Under the pieces are notes generated by a model that saw only the letters and a program-made list of their open reading frames with translations, made no database searches and was not told where the DNA came from. From Methylocaldum sp035627495 (GTDB lineage Bacteria; Pseudomonadota; Gammaproteobacteria; Methylococcales; Methylococcaceae): DNA of 7,809 nt. Below, in pieces: positions 5,624 to 7,809 of the stretch; position 1 is the first letter of the stretch, and every line of letters begins with the position of its first letter. The position numbers and the translations under genes are program-made. Location: assembly GCF_035627495.1 (NCBI RefSeq), contig NZ_DASPLO010000144.1, positions 1-7,809 of the forward strand, read 5' to 3'.

Positions 5624-6002
5624 GAGTCGAGAAGAGGTAAATACCCTGACGCTCGATGAAGCCGCACGCTTTTTGCACCTGCATCCTGTAACGCTCCGGG
5701 ACAAAGCCAGGGCGGGGGAGATCCCCGCCGCCAAGGTCGGCAAGCGCTGGCTGTTCCTGGGCGTTGACCTCACGGAGTGGCTCCGCACACAATACCGGCC
5801 GCGGGCGTTGCAAGGTGACAGCCGAAATGAGGTAAACGCATGTCACTTTACAAACGCAAAGATTCATCGGTGTGGTGGATCAAGCTCTCCGTCAACGGAC
5901 GACGCATACAAAAAAGCACTGGGACTGACGACCGAAAGCAAGCCCAGGAACTCCACGACAGGCTCAAGGCGGAACTCTGGGAGCAAAGCCGGCTTGGGGT
6001 GA
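5592..6002 (+). CDS. Excisionase-like helix-turn-helix protein
   Basis: This 136-residue protein has a MerR/excisionase-type HTH (HTH_17-like) at about residues 19-68: LTLDEAARFLHLHPVTLRDK, then a wing with AAKVGKRWLF and a final DLTEWL helix. Such proteins bind DNA at att sites to favour excision and often repress their own operon. The ATG at 5592 is the best start in frame, although its Shine-Dalgarno (GGAAAG) is only fair. It overlaps rep by 32 bases and the integrase by 163 bases in a different frame. The C-terminal tail, from about residue 83, is therefore encoded inside the integrase gene. It contains NEVNACHFTNAKIHRCGG; I recall similar tails on HTH proteins next to other integrases, so the overlap may be a conserved arrangement and not an error. 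Confidence 0.8.
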   Translation: MRTEKPKTASESREEVNTLTLDEAARFLHLHPVTLRDKARAGEIPAAKVGKRWLFLGVDLTEWLRTQYRPRALQGDSRNEVNACHFTNAKIHRCGGSSSPSTDDAYKKALGLTTESKPRNSTTGSRRNSGSKAGLG

Positions 6003-6862
6003 AACCGGGGTATCTCTGGCAGGAGGCGGTCCTCCGCTGGCTCCAGGAGACCGCGCACAAGGCCAGCCAGGATAGCGACAAAAAGCACCTGCGCTGGCTG
6101 GATGCCCATCTCCAAGGGGTGCGGCTGAGGGACATCGATCGGGATATGCTGGATTCGCTCATTCAGGCGAAGAAAGCGACCGGGGCCGCCAATGGCACCA
6201 TCAACCGGATGTTAGCTCTCGTGCGGGCTATCCTAAAGAAAGCCGTGCATGAGTGGGAGTGGCTGGATGGAATGCCGAGGGTTCGGCTCTTACCCGAACC
6301 CAAGCAGCGTATCCGGTTCTTGATCTCAGAGGAGGCCGAACGGCTCATGGACGAGCTCCCGGCGCATTTGGCGGCCATGGTGCGGTTCAGTCTGGAAACC
6401 GGGCTTCGGCAGGCCAACGTCACCGGGCTCCTTTGGGAGCAGGTAGACTTGGTGCGAAAGGTCGCCTGGCTCTATGCGGACCAGATGAAAGCTCGAAGAG
6501 CCGTGGCGGTGCCCTTGTCGGATGTCGCGGTGATGGTGATCCGCCAGCAACTCGGCCAACACCCGACCCATGTGTTCAGCTATCAGGGGAGGGCGGTCAA
6601 GCAGGTGAACAATCATGCCTGGCAGAAGGCGCTAAAGCGGGCGGGGATTTCGGATTTCCGCTGGCATGACCTTCGCCACACCTGGGCGAGCTGGCATGTG
6701 CAACGGGGGACACCCTTGCATGTGCTCCAGGAGCTCGGGGGTTGGGAAACGGTGCAGATGGTAAGGCGCTATGCCCACTTCGGGGCCGAACATCTGGCGG
6801 GGTATGTCACCAGTTTGACCGGGGCGCCACGCTTAGTGGCTACGAAACGGCTACGGTCCTAG
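5840..6862 (+). CDS. int: Tyrosine recombinase (integrase) of the element
   Basis: This 340-residue phage-type integrase would catalyse site-specific integration into and excision from tRNA-Phe. It has an N-terminal arm-binding region (about 1-50, with YKRKDSSVWWIKLSVNGRR), a SAM-like core-binding domain (about 58-145) and a C-terminal catalytic domain. The active-site set is complete: Arg190 (ETGLRQANV), Lys217 (DQMKARR), His276 and Arg279 (WHDLRHTW), Trp302 in the second His/Trp position (GGWETVQ) and the nucleophile Tyr311 (RRYAHF). The start is supported by GAGG 7 bases upstream. It ends 50 bases from the right att copy and faces the tRNA, the usual arrangement. Its last codons hold one copy of the 22-bp near-repeat. 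It looks intact. Confidence 0.95.
   Translation: MSLYKRKDSSVWWIKLSVNGRRIQKSTGTDDRKQAQELHDRLKAELWEQSRLGVKPGYLWQEAVLRWLQETAHKASQDSDKKHLRWLDAHLQGVRLRDIDRDMLDSLIQAKKATGAANGTINRMLALVRAILKKAVHEWEWLDGMPRVRLLPEPKQRIRFLISEEAERLMDELPAHLAAMVRFSLETGLRQANVTGLLWEQVDLVRKVAWLYADQMKARRAVAVPLSDVAVMVIRQQLGQHPTHVFSYQGRAVKQVNNHAWQKALKRAGISDFRWHDLRHTWASWHVQRGTPLHVLQELGGWETVQMVRRYAHFGAEHLAGYVTSLTGAPRLVATKRLRS
6838..6859. repeat. Right copy of the 22-bp near-repeat, inside the end of int
   Basis: It matches 814-835 at 19 of 22 bases in the same orientation and contains GGCTACG followed by CGGCTACGG. It lies 53 bases inside the right att copy and overlaps the last integrase codons. Position near both ends suggests recombinase arm binding; the overlap with coding sequence explains why it could be missed. 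Confidence 0.5.
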
Positions 6863-6865
6863 AAA

Positions 6866-6893
6866 CGAAAAAGGCCTACCCGAAGGTAAGCCT
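6866..6893 (-). terminator. Element-borne terminator downstream of tRNA-Phe
   Basis: On the minus strand AGGCTTACC (6893-6885) pairs with GGTAGGCCT (6880-6872) at 8 of 9 positions around a TTCG loop closed by C-G, followed by a TTTTT run. C(UUCG)G is an exceptionally stable tetraloop. It lies about 20 bases past the CCA end of tRNA-Phe and points with it, so it would terminate the tRNA transcript. It also blocks tRNA transcription from running antisense into int. It belongs to the element, not the chromosome. Confidence 0.85.
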
Positions 6894-6912
6894 CTGAAAT
6901 CGTGTCAATTCG

Positions 6913-6957
6913 TGGTGGCCAGGGACGGAATCGAACCGCCGACACGGGGATTTTCAG
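6913..6957 (-). repeat. att direct repeat, right copy (within tRNA-Phe)
   Basis: These bases are identical to 661-705 and form the 3' 45 bases of the intact tRNA-Phe. The identity stops at the anticodon loop, where the tRNA continues with its own 5' half (6958-6988). The 3' half of the working tRNA was therefore probably supplied by the element. Confidence 0.95.
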
Positions 6958-6988
6958 TCCCCTGCTCTACCAACTGAGCTACCTGGCC
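6913..6988 (-). tRNA. tRNA-Phe (GAA)
   Basis: The 76-base gene on the minus strand folds as a full cloverleaf: acceptor GGCCAGG/CCTGGCC, D arm GCTC-AGTTGGTA-GAGC, anticodon arm GGGGA-CTGAAAA-TCCCC with anticodon GAA, T arm GGCGG-TTCGATT-CCGTC (one G-T pair), discriminator A and an encoded CCA. It is the integration target of the element, and the part from the anticodon loop to CCA is duplicated at 661-705. The gene appears functional after integration, with its own promoter upstream and an element-borne terminator downstream. Confidence 0.98.
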
Positions 6989-7008
6989 AGTGGCGAATCG
7001 AGTTGCGT

Positions 7009-7037
7009 ATTAAACCTGTTACGAAGTTCCCAGTCAA
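7009..7037 (-). promoter_or_regulatory. Sigma-70 promoter of tRNA-Phe
   Basis: On the minus strand TTGACT (7037-7032) and TTTAAT (7014-7009) each match consensus at 5 of 6 bases and are exactly 17 bases apart. The predicted start near 7002 would leave a leader of about 13 bases before the mature tRNA. AT-rich sequence upstream (about 7047-7062) could act as an UP element. Confidence 0.8.
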
Positions 7038-7149
7038 GCACCAATGTTTTTAAAATATTTCAGATGACGATTAGGACTCCGAAAAGGAGTAGTGAATAAC
7101 TTGAGAATGATGAGGTCTAATATGGATTCGTTCATCAGGGGCTTCAGTT

Positions 7150-7443
7150 ATGGTGGTTCAAACTCTCCTATGCCCGCACTGCGGAAGTGATCGACTGGTC
7201 CGGAACGGTCATGCGCCCAATGGCAAACAGAAGTTCCTATGCCACGCCTGCGGCCGCCAAAGTCGTCAACATCCCTCGCCTCGGGGCTATTCCGAGGCGG
7301 CGCGCGAGCAGATTCTAAGGGCTTATCAGGAGCGCAGCAGCTTGCGGGGGCTTCAACGCACCTTCGGCGTGGCACCGGCCACCGTCGCCAAGTGGCTCAA
7401 AAAAAGTCCAGCATCTGCCGCCGCTGGCCATCACCGTCGTTGA
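7150..7443 (+). CDS. insA: IS1-family InsA-like protein
   Basis: This 97-residue protein is close to the usual InsA length of about 91. It has a zinc-finger-like pair of CxxC motifs (Cys8/Cys11 and Cys31/Cys34), the family-typical VRNGHAPNGKQKFLC between them, and an HTH segment LRGLQRTFGVAPATVAKWLKK. InsA binds the IS ends and represses transposition; a frameshifted InsA-InsB fusion is the active transposase in classical IS1. A run of seven A (7399-7405) falls at the KK codons, exactly where the shift into insB would be expected. After it the frame continues only to GHHRR and a stop, so this tail is probably out of register. Confidence 0.85.
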   Translation: MVVQTLLCPHCGSDRLVRNGHAPNGKQKFLCHACGRQSRQHPSPRGYSEAAREQILRAYQERSSLRGLQRTFGVAPATVAKWLKKSPASAAAGHHRR

Positions 7444-7809
7444 ATCACCGCGGGACGTCAGTATTCGGCCGATGCTCGAGCTCGATGAGCTTTGGAGCTA
7501 TGTCGGCCGAAAGTCTCAGCCGATCTGGCTGTGGATCGCCTTCGCCCGACACTCCCGCCAAGGGGTCGCCTAGGCCTTGGGGGATCGCACGGAAGCGACG
7601 GCCCGGCAACTCTGGGAGCGGCTACCGGTACGCTATCGACGGGCCTTAGCTTACACCGATGGCTGGGAACCATATACCGCGGTGATTCCCGCCGACCAAC
7701 ACCACGCTGGCCCGAAACGGGACGGGCAAACCGCTCATGTCGAACGCGGGAACAACACCGTGCGCCAGCGGTCGGCGCGCTATACCCGAAAAACCCTGGC
7801 GTTCTCCAA
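7397..7809 (+). pseudogene. IS1-family InsB-like DDE transposase, disrupted and cut by window edge
   Basis: From the A-run onward, frame +1 relative to insA reads VQHLPPLAITVVESP and then LELDELWSYVGRKSQPIW, a typical InsB start with the first catalytic Asp in ELDELW. It continues to YTDGWEPY (second Asp) and AHVERGNNTVRQRSAR (the Glu of the ERxN motif). Two lesions are visible. The frame is +1 from insA, whereas classical IS1 uses -1 shifting, and losing one A from the run would fuse the two parts. An in-frame TAG at 7571-7573 interrupts GVA-ALGDRT, where I would expect Trp or Gln. The stop makes this copy very likely inactive. Confidence 0.75.

Larger units (their letters stand above)
661..6957. 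mobile_element. Integrative element in tRNA-Phe carrying a retron operon
   Basis: The element is bounded by a perfect 45-bp direct repeat derived from the 3' part of tRNA-Phe, and one unit (one att copy plus interior) is 6,252 bp. It contains, left to right, a left-end region with repeats, a retron RT plus cold-shock protein operon (minus strand), an unidentified 300-residue protein, a Rep_trans-like replication protein, an excisionase-like HTH protein and a tyrosine integrase facing the tRNA (plus strand). No capsid, packaging, coupling-protein or conjugation pilus gene is present, so it is not a complete phage or a self-transmissible ICE. A Rep_trans protein suggests replication of the excised circle and possibly mobilisation by a helper. 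The boundaries are directly visible; activity is inferred. Confidence 0.92.
7124..7809 (+). mobile_element. IS1-family element, left part (runs off window)
   Basis: An InsA-like zinc-finger/HTH protein followed by an InsB-like DDE domain identifies the IS1 family. The left boundary is a guess: GGATTCGTTCATC begins at 7124, about 26 bases before insA, where a short IS1-type inverted repeat would be expected. The right end is outside the window, so inverted repeats and the target duplication cannot be checked. The element lies about 90 bases upstream of the tRNA promoter and outside the integrative element. Confidence 0.65.

Noticed and set aside
5264..5788. Long minus-strand frame (174 codons) opposite rep and xis
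   Set aside because: It is a shadow of GC-rich coding sequence on the other strand, with no motif or start signal.
1..7809. CRISPR array
   Set aside because: No set of regularly spaced short direct repeats is present; the only long exact repeat is the att pair.

Overview
The window holds one complete small integrative element of about 6.25 kb, inserted into the 3' half of a tRNA-Phe gene, with chromosomal DNA and pieces of insertion sequences on both sides. The main evidence is a perfect 45-bp direct repeat (661-705 and 6913-6957). It equals the 3' end of the tRNA-Phe gene at 6913-6988, up to the start of the anticodon loop, and a tyrosine integrase lies just inside the right copy. The host is probably a moderately GC-rich proteobacterium, most likely a gammaproteobacterium. 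This is inferred from the tRNA and IS types and from the style of the element genes; no core protein gene in the window allows a firmer placement.

Layout from the left. 1-223 is the start of an IS481-type element, read leftward and cut by the window edge. 224-632 is chromosomal sequence with no convincing gene. 633-658 is a terminator that looks like the original terminator of tRNA-Phe, now about 6 kb from its gene. 661-705 is the left att copy. 706-945 is an AT-rich left end with inverted repeats and a 22-bp near-repeat (814-835) of a sequence close to the right end (6838-6859).

946-2395 (minus strand) is a compact AT-rich cargo operon. It encodes a retron-type reverse transcriptase with the NAxxH and VTG signatures, then a cold-shock-domain protein joined to it by a TGATG stop/start overlap, then a strong intrinsic terminator. 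Retrons are known anti-phage systems built from an RT, a structured msr-msd RNA and an effector, so this reads as a defence cassette with the cold-shock protein as likely effector or partner. The ncRNA should lie upstream, in about 2430-2900. Hairpins are visible there, but the defining a1/a2 pairing could not be fixed by eye.

3178-6862 (plus strand) is the more GC-rich element backbone: an unidentified 300-residue protein, a replication-initiation (Rep_trans-like) protein with a 9-bp hairpin upstream, an excisionase-like HTH protein and a tyrosine integrase. The last three overlap one another. Between the integrase and the tRNA is a C(UUCG)G terminator facing the tRNA, so the element seems to supply a new terminator as well as a new 3' half for the gene it enters.

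6913-6988 is the intact tRNA-Phe(GAA), with a good sigma-70 promoter at 7009-7037. From about 7124 to the window end is an IS1-family element whose insB part appears inactivated by a frame disruption and an amber codon.

Taken together, integrase and excisionase would move the element in and out of tRNA-Phe, Rep would copy the excised circle, and the retron operon is a separately acquired cargo of clearly different base composition.
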